Shown in pieces: positions 1-8,233 of a DNA stretch of 64,000 nucleotides. Position numbers and translations under genes: made by a program. This DNA is from Solirubrobacter deserti (GTDB lineage: Bacteria; Actinomycetota; Thermoleophilia; Solirubrobacterales; Solirubrobacteraceae). Within the stretch, counting starts at the first letter, position 1, and each line of letters begins with the position of its first letter. A model generated the notes under the pieces. The model saw only the letters and a program-made list of their open reading frames with translations. It was not told the DNA's origin and ran no database searches. Location: positions 372,001 through 436,000 of the forward strand of contig NZ_QPKJ02000001.1 of NCBI RefSeq assembly GCF_003344625.1. Direction: 5' to 3'.

Positions 1-831
1 CCAGTCGATCGGGTCCTCGCACTGCGCCGACGCGATCGCCGCCTGGACGGCGTACGGCCCGCTCGCCCGGCGCAGCGCCCGCCGCCCCGACGCCAGCTTG
101 GCTGCGTTCCAGCGCGTGCGATCCTGGTCGGCCAGGAGCACCAGCTCCCCGCCGTCGAACCGTGCCGCCCGGCGCGCGTCGTGGATGAGCATGAGGGCGA
201 GCAGGCCGTGGATGTCACCCTCGTCGGGCATCAGCGCCGCCAGTACCGAGCACAGCGAGATCGCGGAGTCCGCGAGGTCGCCGCGCCCGCCGTAGCCCTC
301 GTTGAAGATCAGGTACAGGACCTTGAGCACCGCGGCGAGCCGCTCGGGCAGCAGATGGTCGGGCGGGACCGCGAACGGGATGCCCGCGTCGCGGATCTTG
401 CGCTTGGCGCGCGAGAGCCGGCGCTTCATCGTCTCCGGCGCGACGAGGAACGCCCGCGCGATCTCCTCCGTCGTCAGGCCGCCCAGCGCGCGCAGCGTGA
501 GCGCGACCTGGGCCTCCAGCGCCAGCGCCGGATGACAGCAGGTGAAGATCAGCTCGAGGCGCTCGTCCGGGAACGAGGACGTCTCGGCGGGCTCGGTCGG
601 CTCGATCACGGGGTGGGCCTGCTCGCGGCGGATGCGGTCGATCGCACGGCGCTTCGCGGTGGTCGTCAGCCACGCGCCCGGGTTGCTGGGCAGGCCGTCG
701 CGCGGCCAGCGCTCCGCCGCGATCGCGAACGCCTCCTGCGCGGCTTCCTCGGCGCGGTCGAAGTCGCCGAGGAAGCCGACGAGCGAGGCCACGACGCGAC
801 CCCACTCGGTGCGGAAGACGGCATCGATCAG
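1..831 (-). CDS. ECF-type RNA polymerase sigma factor with C-terminal DUF6596 domain, truncated by the window edge
   Basis: The minus-strand frame is open from 831 to position 1 (277 codons) and continues outside the window. It has an ECF sigma-2 region (about residues 5-70, with [20 protein letters not shown]), then FTCCHPAL and a sigma-4 helix-turn-helix (about 105-155, [20 protein letters not shown]). A DUF6596-type segment follows ([11 protein letters not shown] from about residue 175). Such factors redirect RNA polymerase and are usually paired with a YCII-domain gene, as here. There is no ATG; the conserved N-terminus ([12 protein letters not shown]) begins at a CTG that overlaps the TGA of the upstream gene, with GAGGAG eight bases before it. 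I therefore propose a CTG start with translational coupling. The family call is firm and the start is moderate. Confidence 0.85.
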   Translation of the reverse strand, partial: MIDAVFRTEWGRVVASLVGFLGDFDRAEEAAQEAFAIAAERWPRDGLPSNPGAWLTTTAKRRAIDRIRREQAHPVIEPTEPAETSSFPDERLELIFTCCHPALALEAQVALTLRALGGLTTEEIARAFLVAPETMKRRLSRAKRKIRDAGIPFAVPPDHLLPERLAAVLKVLYLIFNEGYGGRGDLADSAISLCSVLAALMPDEGDIHGLLALMLIHDARRAARFDGGELVLLADQDRTRWNAAKLASGRRALRRASGPYAVQAAIASAQCEDPIDW

Positions 832-1163
832 CGCGCGTACTCCTCGTGGACCGGGCGGACCTCGATCGCGCCGCCGAACCGCTGCGCCGGGATCCGGCGG
901 GCGATCTCGATCGCGGCGTCGAGGTCCTCGGCGTCGATCAGGAAGAAGCCGCCGAAGATCTCCTTCGTGTCGGCGAACGGGCCGTCCGTGGTGAGGTCGT
1001 CGCGGACGACCGTGGCGGTGTCGACGTCCTTCAGGTGCGCGCCGGACTTCACCCGCGCGTCCTCGTACATCGCCATGTACTCGCGCGTGATCGCGGCGCG
1101 CTCCTCGTCGGACTTGCCGTCGTGCGCGTGCGGGTCGACGTAGATCAGCAGTGCGTATTTCAT
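828..1163 (-). CDS. YCII-related domain protein
   Basis: This 111-residue protein begins [11 protein letters not shown] and has the compact ferredoxin-like YCII fold pattern: a central [20 protein letters not shown] and a C-terminal [15 protein letters not shown]. In actinobacteria these proteins (DGPF family) commonly sit directly upstream of an ECF sigma factor carrying DUF6596, the arrangement seen here. The stop codon overlaps the proposed start of that sigma gene. The biochemical role of DGPF/YCII proteins is poorly defined; a link to the sigma factor's signal is inference from neighbourhood only. No clear Shine-Dalgarno sequence precedes the ATG. Confidence 0.88.
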   Translation of the reverse strand: MKYALLIYVDPHAHDGKSDEERAAITREYMAMYEDARVKSGAHLKDVDTATVVRDDLTTDGPFADTKEIFGGFFLIDAEDLDAAIEIARRIPAQRFGGAIEVRPVHEEYAR

Positions 1164-1237
1164 GTCAGGCAGACGGACGGCTCGCGCGTTTGGGGACAGA
1201 GGGGGAGAGTTTTCCGCACGCGCGGCCTAGAGACGGC

Positions 1238-2494
1238 ATGGACCCACTCGAGGCACTCGCCGGCGACCTGCGCGAACGGCTGCTCGCGGGAGCGGCTGAC
1301 GCGGACGGTGACCTCAACGGCCGCATCCGGTCGCTGGTCGACCGCGAGGCCGGCGTGTTGAGCGAGGACCGGCGCGGCGAGCTGGCCGCCCGGATCGCGC
1401 AGCGGGCGTTCGGGCTCGGGCCGCTGGAGCCGCTGCTCGCGGACCCGGCGGTGGACGAGATCATGGTCAGCGGCACCGCGCCGGTCTGGGTCGAGCGCCG
1501 TGGGCGGCTCGAGCGCACCGGCGTGCGCTTCGAGCGCGAAGCCGACCTGCGCGACGCGATCGAGCGCATCCTCGCGCCCTTGGGTCGCCGCGCGGACGAG
1601 TCCCAGCCGCTGTGCGACGCCCGCCTGCCGGACGGCAGCCGCGTCAACGTCGTGCTCCCGCCGCTCGCGCTCGACGGTCCCGCGCTGACGATCCGCCGCT
1701 TCCGCCGCCACGGGCTGAGCCCCGACGATCTGGTCGAGAACGGCACGCTCGGCCGCGGCCTGCTCGACTTCCTCGCGCGCGTCGTGCGCGCCCGCGCGAG
1801 CGTGTTGGTCTGTGGCGGCACCGGCTCGGGCAAGACCACGACGCTCAACGTGCTCTCGAGCTTCGTGGGGGAGGACGAACGCGTCGTCACGATCGAGGAC
1901 GCGGCCGAGCTGCGGCTGCGCCAGCCGCACGTGGTCCGGCTGGAAGCGCGTCCGCCGAACCTCGAGGGGCGCGGCGAGGTCACGATCCGGCGGCTCGTCC
2001 GCAACGCGCTGCGCATGCGCCCGGACCGCATCATCGTCGGGGAGGTGCGCGGCCCCGAAGCGCTCGACCTGCTGACCGCGCTGTCCACTGGCCACGACGG
2101 CTCGCTCAGCACGGTCCACGCAGGCTCGCCCGTCGAGGCGCTGCGCCGCATCGAGGTGCTCGCGCTGATGGCCGACGTCGGCCTCCCGCACGCGGCCGTC
2201 CGCGAGCAGATCGCCGACGCGTTCGACCTCGTCGTCTGCCAGGCGCGCACGGCCGATGGCGCCCGCCGCATCACGAGCGTCGCCGAGGTCGTCCGCGTCG
2301 CCTCCGGCCCGGCCGCCCGTGAGCTGTACACATGGCGCGACGGCGCGCCGCGATGGCACGCCGCGATGACGGACGGGCTCGCGGCGCGATTGGAGGTCAC
2401 CGGAGAAGACCGCGCTGAGGCGCCGCGCGGCCCGCGGACGGGGGCGGGCGGCGATCCCGGCGTGCCGCCGCGCGGACCGCGTGCGGGGGCGTGA
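1238..2494 (+). CDS. tadA: Tad/CpaF-type secretion ATPase
   Basis: A 418-residue ATPase of the type II/IV secretion (CpaF/TadA) family. It has a Walker A motif CGGTGSGKTTTLN (about residues 191-203), an acidic VTIEDAAELRL box (about 217), GEVRGPEALDLL (Walker B region) and a His box SLSTVHAGS (about 290). It would energise assembly of a Flp-type pilus or a related secretion system at the inner membrane. I chose the ATG at 1238 because family similarity starts soon after (MDPLEALAGDL); an in-frame start at 1151 would overlap the divergent YCII gene. The stop overlaps the start of tadB. The tail after about residue 385 is Pro/Gly/Arg-rich and unconserved. Confidence 0.9.
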   Translation: MDPLEALAGDLRERLLAGAADADGDLNGRIRSLVDREAGVLSEDRRGELAARIAQRAFGLGPLEPLLADPAVDEIMVSGTAPVWVERRGRLERTGVRFEREADLRDAIERILAPLGRRADESQPLCDARLPDGSRVNVVLPPLALDGPALTIRRFRRHGLSPDDLVENGTLGRGLLDFLARVVRARASVLVCGGTGSGKTTTLNVLSSFVGEDERVVTIEDAAELRLRQPHVVRLEARPPNLEGRGEVTIRRLVRNALRMRPDRIIVGEVRGPEALDLLTALSTGHDGSLSTVHAGSPVEALRRIEVLALMADVGLPHAAVREQIADAFDLVVCQARTADGARRITSVAEVVRVASGPAARELYTWRDGAPRWHAAMTDGLAARLEVTGEDRAEAPRGPRTGAGGDPGVPPRGPRAGA

Positions 2495-3333
2495 TGGCGG
2501 TCGGGCTCGCGTTCGCCGCGGCCGTGCTCGCCGTCGTCGGCGCGTGGGAGCTGCTCGCGGCCGTCGAGCGCACGCGCGTGGCGGCCGCGCTCGAACGCGC
2601 GATCGCGCCGCTTGTGCGCGCCGGCACGGAGGGAGCGAGCCCGACGAGCACGGAACGGCGGCGCCTCGCCGTGCTCGCCGCCGGGACGCTCGCGGCGGCC
2701 GGGTGGCTTCTCGGCGGCGTGCCCGTCGCGCTCATCGCCGGCGTCAGCGGGCCCGCCCTCGCCACCGCGCTCGTCACCGCGCGCCGCCGCCGCTTCCGGG
2801 CCGCGCTGCAGCAGAGCGCGCCCGCCGTCGCCCGCGCGCTGGCGGACGCGCTCTCCGCGGGCCACTCGATCCGCGGCGCGCTCGCGACGCTCACCGTGCC
2901 CGGCCCCGGCGGGCACGAGCTGGCCGGCGCCGCGCGGGCGCTCGCGCTCGGCGCGGACACGCAGACCGTCCTGGAGCGGCTCAGACGCAAGGCGAACGCG
3001 CCCGCATGGGACGCGATCGTCGCCGGCGTCCTGCTGCAGCGTGACGCCGGCGGGGACCTGCCGAACCTCCTCCGGGACCTCGCGGGCGCGCTCGAGACCG
3101 CGCAGCGCCAGGAGCGGGATGCGATCGCGGCGACCGCGCAGGCGCGCTTCACGGCGCGGATCGTGCTCGTCCTCCCGCTCGGCGCCGTGGTCCTGGCCGA
3201 GCTGGCCAAGCCCGGCCTGCTGCAGAGCCTGCTCACGAACCCGGTGTCCGTCGCGCTCACCACGGCCGCGCTCGCGTTCCAGCTCGTCGCGCTGCTCACG
3301 ATGGCCCGGATCAGCCGGAACGTCGCGCGATGA
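2491..3333 (+). CDS. tadB: TadB-like type II secretion system F-domain membrane protein
   Basis: About 280 residues, starting GTG at 2491 or ATG at 2494, overlapping the end of tadA. N-terminal membrane segments are followed by a cytoplasmic T2SSF domain (about residues 105-230) containing the pattern ARALADALSAGHSIRGAL and LQRDAGGDLPNLLRDLA, then two C-terminal hydrophobic helices. TadB forms the inner-membrane platform with TadC that the TadA motor works on. The gene is Ala-rich, and its tight overlap with both neighbours points to one operon. Confidence 0.87.
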   Translation: MMAVGLAFAAAVLAVVGAWELLAAVERTRVAAALERAIAPLVRAGTEGASPTSTERRRLAVLAAGTLAAAGWLLGGVPVALIAGVSGPALATALVTARRRRFRAALQQSAPAVARALADALSAGHSIRGALATLTVPGPGGHELAGAARALALGADTQTVLERLRRKANAPAWDAIVAGVLLQRDAGGDLPNLLRDLAGALETAQRQERDAIAATAQARFTARIVLVLPLGAVVLAELAKPGLLQSLLTNPVSVALTTAALAFQLVALLTMARISRNVAR

Positions 3334-4121
3334 CGAGCCTGCTCGCCGGCCTTGCCGCCGCGCTGGCGACGTTCGCGCTCGCCGACCTCGCGCCCCGCAC
3401 GCGGCGCCGCCCGCTCACCCGCGTGATCGCCACGCTCGGCGCCCGCTCCGGCGTCAAGCCGAGCAGCGGCCTCGCGGCCCGCATCCAGGCTGCCGGGCTC
3501 GACCGCCACACACACGAGGTCGTCGCCCTCCAGGCGGGCCTGGCGATCCTCACCACGCTCACGGCGCTTCCGCTCATCACCGCCGCGCCCGGCCGGCTCG
3601 GCCTCGCGCTGCTCGTCGCGGCCCCGCTCGCCGGCTTCGCCCTCCCCGAGGTCGGCCTCAGGCGCCGCGTCCGGCAGCGCCGAGCCGAGATCGAGGCCGA
3701 GCTGCCCGACGTGCTCGACCTCGTGCGCGTCGCGATCGCCGCCGGCCTCGCCCCGCGCCGCGCGCTCGAGGAGGTCGGCCGCCGCCATCCCGGCACGCTC
3801 GCCCGCGAGCTCACCCGCTTGGCCGCCCGCACGCAGCTCGGCGAACCGGTCGACGCCGCCCTCGATCACCTGCAGCAGCGTTGCCCGTCCCACACCATCC
3901 CACCGTTCGTCGCCGCGCTCCGCCGCGCCGAACGCCACGGCACCCCACTTCAACCCACGCTGAGCGCCCAGGCGACGCAAGCGCGCTCCCAACGAGCCGC
4001 CCGCCGGAGCGAACAGGCCGCCAAGGCCGCGCCCAAGATCCAGCTCGTGGTCGCGCTGATGCTCGTTCCGGCCGTGCTGCTGCTGATCGCCGCGGCGCTC
4101 GTGCCATCCCTCGGCGCCTGA
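3330..4121 (+). CDS. tadC: TadC-like type II secretion system F-domain membrane protein
   Basis: A 263-residue paralogue of TadB, overlapping it by four bases (ATGA). Hydrophobic segments at about residues 1-20 and 70-115 surround a cytoplasmic T2SSF domain (IEAELPDVLDLVRVAIAAGL, then FVAALRRAERHGTPLQP), with a final membrane helix (IQLVVALMLVPAVLLLIAAAL). It completes a tadA-tadB-tadC set. No pilin (Flp), TadZ, RcpA/CpaB or prepilin peptidase gene lies nearby, so the substrate of this machine must be encoded elsewhere or the set is reduced. Confidence 0.86.
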   Translation: MTSLLAGLAAALATFALADLAPRTRRRPLTRVIATLGARSGVKPSSGLAARIQAAGLDRHTHEVVALQAGLAILTTLTALPLITAAPGRLGLALLVAAPLAGFALPEVGLRRRVRQRRAEIEAELPDVLDLVRVAIAAGLAPRRALEEVGRRHPGTLARELTRLAARTQLGEPVDAALDHLQQRCPSHTIPPFVAALRRAERHGTPLQPTLSAQATQARSQRAARRSEQAAKAAPKIQLVVALMLVPAVLLLIAAALVPSLGA

Positions 4122-4179
4122 GGCGCATTTCCTCCCACTCCGCCCCACGGAGCGCCCCACAACGCCCCCCGAAGCGCAA

Positions 4180-4202
4180 ATCCGCGTTCAGATCGCGCGG
4201 AT
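4180..4202 (+). terminator. Hairpin after the tad genes
   Basis: ATCCGCG (4180-4186) pairs perfectly with CGCGGAT (4196-4202) across a 9-nt loop. No T-run follows, so termination is only suggested by its position after the tadC stop. Confidence 0.4.
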
Positions 4203-4289
4203 GCAGCAAGCCGTGCAGGTTTGAGGCGAATCCGGGTCAGACAAAAGAGGCTGCAAACCGGCACTTTCTGACATCGCTCGGGAGAATTG

Positions 4290-4341
4290 TGGGACGTTGT
4301 GCGGGTTCTGTGTTGCAGAGTGGGACGAAGTGGGGTACTTT
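4290..4341 (+). promoter_or_regulatory. mraZ promoter with TGGG boxes (probable MraZ operator)
   Basis: A -35-like TTGCAG (4313-4318) and a -10-like TACTTT (4336-4341) are separated by 17 bp. TGGGA (4321) and TGGGG (4331) are spaced exactly 10 bp apart between them, and a second 10-bp pair, TGGGA (4290) and TGCGG (4300), lies just upstream. MraZ is known to bind TGGGN direct repeats separated by 5 nt in its own promoter, so this fits autoregulation of the division cluster. The expected transcript would have a leader of nearly 100 nt. Confidence 0.65.
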
Positions 4342-4444
4342 CCTTCGTGCGAAGCCGTTCCCGGGTGGCGGGGCTCCTCCCACTCCGCCACCCGGGATCG
4401 ACTGACCAGCTCCTCCCACGCTTCGCGACGACTCACCATGCGCC

Positions 4445-4882
4445 TTGGCCTTCACCGGCACCTTCGAACACAACCTCGACACGAAGAATCGGCTCACGAT
4501 TCCGTCGAAGTTCCGAGCGGCGTTGAGCGAGGGCGTGTACCTCTCACGTGCGATCGAGAACGTCATCAGCCTGTATCCCAAAGCGACGTATTCGGCGATG
4601 GCGGACCAAGCCCTCGCGGGCTTCACGAACCCGCTGTCCGCGCAGGCGCGCGAGACGCGGCGACTGCTCTACGGCACCGCCTTGGAGACGGAGCTCGACT
4701 CCGCCGGGCGCGTGATGCTGACGCCGCGCTTCCTGGAGCACGCGGGGATCGGCCGCGAGGTCGTGATCACCGGCGTCGGCGACTGCCTCGAGATCTGGGA
4801 CCGCTCGGCCTGGGCGGACTACGACACCGACCTCACCCAACGAGCGCCTGAGCTCACCGAGTCCCTTGGCCACACTTCTTGA
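4445..4882 (+). CDS. mraZ: MraZ transcriptional regulator of the division/cell-wall cluster
   Basis: A 145-residue protein with the duplicated AbrB-like MraZ fold: FTGTFEHNLDTKNRLTIPSK at the N-terminus and TELDSAGRVMLTPRFLEHAG in the second half. These are the two DxxxR-type DNA-contacting repeats. MraZ forms a ring-shaped oligomer and represses its own operon by binding TGGG repeats, and such repeats are present upstream. The start is TTG at 4445, fixed by the conserved N-terminus; the nearby ATG at 4438 is out of frame. It is first in the dcw order and is followed by rsmH after one base. Confidence 0.95.
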   Translation: MAFTGTFEHNLDTKNRLTIPSKFRAALSEGVYLSRAIENVISLYPKATYSAMADQALAGFTNPLSAQARETRRLLYGTALETELDSAGRVMLTPRFLEHAGIGREVVITGVGDCLEIWDRSAWADYDTDLTQRAPELTESLGHTS

Positions 4883-4883
4883 C

Positions 4884-5834
4884 ATGCCTCAGACGCACGT
4901 CCCGGTCCTCGCCGGCGAGCTGATCGAGGCGCTTGACCCGCGCCCCGGCCAGATCGCGATCGACTGCACCCTCGGCGCGGGCGGCCACGCCCGCCTGGTC
5001 GCCGAGCGCCTCGGCCCGACCGGCACGCTCATCGCCATCGACCGCGACCCCACCGCGGAGCCGACCTTCAACGCCCTCGCCCAAGAGGTCCCGTGCGAGA
5101 CGCGCTTCATCCGCGCCGACTTCGCCTCCGGCCTCGAACAGCTGATCGGCGAAGGCCTGAGAGCCGACCTCGTCTACATGGACCTCGGCGTCAGCTCGAT
5201 GCAGATCGACACGCGCGAGCGCGGGTTCGCCTACGCCTACGACGCCCCGCTGGACATGCGCATGGACCCCGAGCAGGAGCTGACCGCGCGCGAGGTCGTC
5301 AACACGTGGGAGCGCCGCCGGCTCGCGCGCGCGATCAAGGACTACGGCGAGGAGCGCTTCGCGGACCGGATCGCGGGCGAGATCGTCCGCCGCCGCGCCC
5401 GCCAGGAGCTCGTCACGACCTTCGACCTCAACGAGGCCATCACCGCGGCGATCCCTGCGCCCGCGCGCTTCGCCGGCGGGCATCCCGCCAAGCGCACGTT
5501 CCAGGCCATCCGGATCGTCGTCAACGGCGAGCTCCAGCAGCTCGAAGAGGCGCTCCCGCGCGCGTGGGAGGTCCTCAAGATCGGCGGGCGCCTCGCCGCG
5601 CTCTCCTTCCACTCACTCGAAGACCGCCGCGTCAAGCGCTTCCTGGCCGACAAGGCCCGCGGCTGCGTCTGCCCGCCCGACCTGCCCGTGTGCGTCTGCG
5701 GCAACAACCCCGAGGCGGAGCTCGTGCACCGTCGGTCGGTCGTTGCCACGCCGGGCGAGGTCGCGGCCAATCCCCGTTCGAAGTCGGCTCGCCTCCGGGC
5801 CGCCCGCAAGCTCTCCGAGGTGCGCCTTGCCTAG
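4884..5834 (+). CDS. rsmH: 16S rRNA (cytosine-1402-N4)-methyltransferase RsmH
   Basis: A 316-residue S-adenosylmethionine-dependent methyltransferase (MraW) that modifies C1402 in the ribosomal P-site. The hallmark segments are present: HVPVLAGELIEAL at the start, IDCTLGAGGHARLVAERLG (SAM site), VYMDLGVSSMQIDTRERGFAY, and the C-terminal GGRLAALSFHSLEDRRVKRF. The Cys-containing stretch CVCPPDLPVCVCG is usual for the family. The ATG at 4884 is preferred over an earlier in-frame TTG because it lies just past the mraZ stop. Its 3' end overlaps the next gene by eight bases. Confidence 0.96.
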   Translation: MPQTHVPVLAGELIEALDPRPGQIAIDCTLGAGGHARLVAERLGPTGTLIAIDRDPTAEPTFNALAQEVPCETRFIRADFASGLEQLIGEGLRADLVYMDLGVSSMQIDTRERGFAYAYDAPLDMRMDPEQELTAREVVNTWERRRLARAIKDYGEERFADRIAGEIVRRRARQELVTTFDLNEAITAAIPAPARFAGGHPAKRTFQAIRIVVNGELQQLEEALPRAWEVLKIGGRLAALSFHSLEDRRVKRFLADKARGCVCPPDLPVCVCGNNPEAELVHRRSVVATPGEVAANPRSKSARLRAARKLSEVRLA

Positions 5835-6561
5835 TACCGCCACCCGCTCCCGTCCCATCCATGCGCGCCGCGTCTCCGGACCCGTCCGCCGTCCCGCCAC
5901 CGCCGCCGGCCCGCAGCTGCGTGGCCGCACGTCCGCCTTCGAGCGGATCGCGCGGATCCCGGACAACCGGATCGTGGACCGCATCCTGCGCTCGCGCGGG
6001 GTGATCTGGCTGATCGGGATCATGCTCGGCGGCATCGTGGCCATGCAGGTCTCGCTGCTCAAGCTCAACACCGGCATCTCGCGCGCGTACCAGGCGCAGG
6101 AGACCTACGCGGGCAAGAACGCGATGCTGCAGACGCAGCTGGCCGAGATGACGTCCGCCGCGTCGATCCGCACCAAGGCGGCCGACATGGGCCTGGTGGA
6201 CCCGGCCGCGGGCGACAACCGCTACCTGAAGTCACGTGGCGTGGAGCGGGACGCCAAGCGCGCCGCCGATCGGATGAAGCCGCCGGGCGACCAGCAGAAG
6301 ATGGTGATGCTCAACGACGGCTGGATGCCCGGCCCCGGGGCGACCGTGGACTCGCTGCTCGCGGCCAAGAACGGCACTCTGACGACGCCGGTGACCCAGC
6401 CGCAGGCCACGCCGACCGCAGCGGTCGCGCCCACGGCCACGGTGGAGCCGCTGCCGACGCCGGTTGCGACCGCGACGCCGGTCCCGACCGCGACGCCGCT
6501 GGCGACCGCCGTCCCCACGGTCGATCCCGCGACCGGCCTGGCTGTCGCGCCGCAGGGGTAG
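5827..6561 (+). CDS. FtsL-like single-pass septal protein with Pro/Thr-rich tail
   Basis: A 244-residue protein in the ftsL slot between rsmH and ftsI. A basic cytoplasmic N-terminus is followed by one membrane helix (about residues 59-80, with VIWLIGIMLGGIVAMQVSLL). A short helical, coiled-coil-like stretch follows (about 85-130, QAQETYAGKNAMLQTQLAEM), ending in a septum-initiator-like KAADMGLVDP. The last 70 residues are a low-complexity Ala/Pro/Thr/Val tail. FtsL recruits and activates FtsW/FtsI, and sequence conservation in the family is poor, so the call rests on topology and position. Start TTG at 5827 overlaps rsmH; no ATG lies between that and the helix. Confidence 0.75.
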   Translation: MPSTATRSRPIHARRVSGPVRRPATAAGPQLRGRTSAFERIARIPDNRIVDRILRSRGVIWLIGIMLGGIVAMQVSLLKLNTGISRAYQAQETYAGKNAMLQTQLAEMTSAASIRTKAADMGLVDPAAGDNRYLKSRGVERDAKRAADRMKPPGDQQKMVMLNDGWMPGPGATVDSLLAAKNGTLTTPVTQPQATPTAAVAPTATVEPLPTPVATATPVPTATPLATAVPTVDPATGLAVAPQG

Positions 6562-6564
6562 CGC

Positions 6565-8223
6565 GTGCACCTGATCGACCGGCGCATCGGCTTCATCTTC
6601 GCCGTCTTCCTCGCCCTGCTCGCGATCGGCGCGACCCGCGCCGCGTGGCTCGGCGTCGTCCGCGCGGACGACCTCGAGCGCGCGGCCGCCGTCCAGCAGG
6701 AGGACGACATCACGATCCCCGCCCAGCGCGGGTCGATCAAGGACGCCAACGGCATCGACCTTGGCGTGTCCGAGCCGGCGATGGACATCGCGGCGACGCC
6801 GCGGCTCGTCAACGACGCGACGAAGGTCGCGGCCGAGCTGGCCCCGATCATCGATCGCGACGAGACGAAGATCCTCAGCTCGCTCGCCCGCCGCGACACC
6901 CAGTTCGTCTACCTCGGCCGCGGCATCCCGGCCACCCGGGCCGAGAGGGCGCGCAAGCTCGGCATCCCCGGCCTGGAGTTCATCCCGCGCTACCGGCGCG
7001 AGTACCCGCGGGACTGGATGGCGTCGCAGCTGCTCGGCTACGTCGGCACCGACGGCAACGGCCTGCGGGGACTCGAGTACACGTTCGACAAGCAGCTCGC
7101 CGGCACCGACGGCGAGCGCCGCATGGTCAAGGACGCCATGGGCGAGCCGCTCGAGATCCGCGACACCAAGCCGGTCGAGCCCGGCAAGGACGTGACGCTG
7201 ACGCTCGAGGCCGACCTGCAGGACCAGGCCGAGGAGGTGCTGGCCGAGGTCGGTGAGAAGTGGAAGCCCAAGGGCGCGACCGCGATCGTGATGGACCCGC
7301 ACAGCGGCGCGATCCTCGCGCTCGCGAACTGGCCGCGCGTGAACGCCAACGAGCCCGACAAGGCGCCCGAAGAGGTCAACGTCAACCGGGCCGTCGGCAC
7401 CAACTACGAGCCGGGCTCCACGTTCAAGGCGTTCACCGTCGCCGCCGCGCTGGAAGAGGGCAAGGTCACGCCGGACACGAGCTTCCCGATCGGGTCGGTG
7501 CTCATGTATGCCGACCGTGAGCTGCGCGACTCCGAGGACCACGGGATGGGCTCGATGACGGTCAGCGAGATCGTCAAGTACTCGTCCAACATCGGCGCCG
7601 TGAAGATCGCGCGCGCGCTCGGCGGCGCCAAGCCGTTCGACCGCTGGATCCACCGCTTCGGCTTCGGCAAGCGGACCGGCGTCGACCTGCCGGGCGAGGA
7701 GCGCGGCCAGGTGCTCGCGCTCGAGGACTACTCCGGCGCGACCATGGGCAACCTGCCGATCGGTCAGGGCATCAACGTCACGCCGATGCAGATGATGGCC
7801 GCGTACGCCGCGATCGCCAACGGCGGCATCCTGCGCGCGCCGCACATCGTCGACAAGGTCGGCACCACGCCGACGAAGAAGCCCGCGGGCAAGCGGATCC
7901 TCCGCGAGTCGACGGCGGCCTCGGTACGCAAGATGCTCGAGGGCGTGACGGGTGAGGGCGGCACCGCCTCCGGCGCGCACATCGAGGGCTACACCACCGC
8001 GGGCAAGACGGGCACGGCCGAGAAGGCGATCAACGGCAAGTACTCCGAGGAGTTCTACGTCGCCTCGTTCGTCGGCTTCGCGCCCGCCAACAACCCGAAG
8101 CTACTCGCCGCGGTGATCGTGGACGAGCCCGAAGGGGACATCTACGGCGGTCAGGTCGCCGCGCCGGCGTGGAAGCAGATCGTCAACTTCGCCCTCGGCT
8201 ACAAGAAGATCCGCCCGGAGTAG
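6565..8223 (+). CDS. ftsI: Peptidoglycan D,D-transpeptidase FtsI (class B penicillin-binding protein)
   Basis: A 552-residue class B PBP. It has an N-terminal membrane anchor (about residues 6-30), a PBP dimerisation domain containing RGSIKDANGIDLG and FIPRYRREYPRDWMASQLLGY, and a transpeptidase domain. The three active-site motifs are intact: S285-TFK (in PGSTFKAFT), S340-SN and K481-TGT (KTGTAEK). It cross-links septal peptidoglycan together with FtsW. There are no PASTA repeats. Start GTG at 6565 lies three bases past the previous stop. Its place after the FtsL-like gene is canonical. Confidence 0.95.
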   Translation: MHLIDRRIGFIFAVFLALLAIGATRAAWLGVVRADDLERAAAVQQEDDITIPAQRGSIKDANGIDLGVSEPAMDIAATPRLVNDATKVAAELAPIIDRDETKILSSLARRDTQFVYLGRGIPATRAERARKLGIPGLEFIPRYRREYPRDWMASQLLGYVGTDGNGLRGLEYTFDKQLAGTDGERRMVKDAMGEPLEIRDTKPVEPGKDVTLTLEADLQDQAEEVLAEVGEKWKPKGATAIVMDPHSGAILALANWPRVNANEPDKAPEEVNVNRAVGTNYEPGSTFKAFTVAAALEEGKVTPDTSFPIGSVLMYADRELRDSEDHGMGSMTVSEIVKYSSNIGAVKIARALGGAKPFDRWIHRFGFGKRTGVDLPGEERGQVLALEDYSGATMGNLPIGQGINVTPMQMMAAYAAIANGGILRAPHIVDKVGTTPTKKPAGKRILRESTAASVRKMLEGVTGEGGTASGAHIEGYTTAGKTGTAEKAINGKYSEEFYVASFVGFAPANNPKLLAAVIVDEPEGDIYGGQVAAPAWKQIVNFALGYKKIRPE

Positions 8224-8226
8224 GCT
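8221..8226 (+). promoter_or_regulatory. -10 element TAGGCT before the acyl-CoA dehydrogenase gene
   Basis: TAGGCT overlaps the ftsI stop and is separated from the ATG at 8234 by seven bases, with no Shine-Dalgarno sequence. This is the spacing expected if the A of the ATG is the first transcribed base. Confidence 0.5.
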
Positions 8227-8233
8227 CGCTCGC

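Larger units (their letters stand above)
4122..4444 (+). other. 323-bp non-coding region upstream of mraZ
   Basis: No convincing gene lies here. The region holds a 7-bp hairpin at 4180-4202 (terminator-like, after tadC) and a longer imperfect stem pairing 4213-4223 with 4254-4264 (ten pairs, one mismatch). It also holds the mraZ promoter and TGGG boxes (4290-4341). The 14-mer CCTCCCACTCCGCC occurs at 4131-4144 and again at 4376-4389, and a related TCCTCCCACG lies at 4411-4420. On the other strand these read as GTGGG-type elements. Confidence 0.7.

Noticed and set aside
181..1143. Plus-strand open frame opposite the sigma factor and YCII genes
   Set aside because: It is antisense to two recognisable coupled genes and shows only a charged, repetitive composition.
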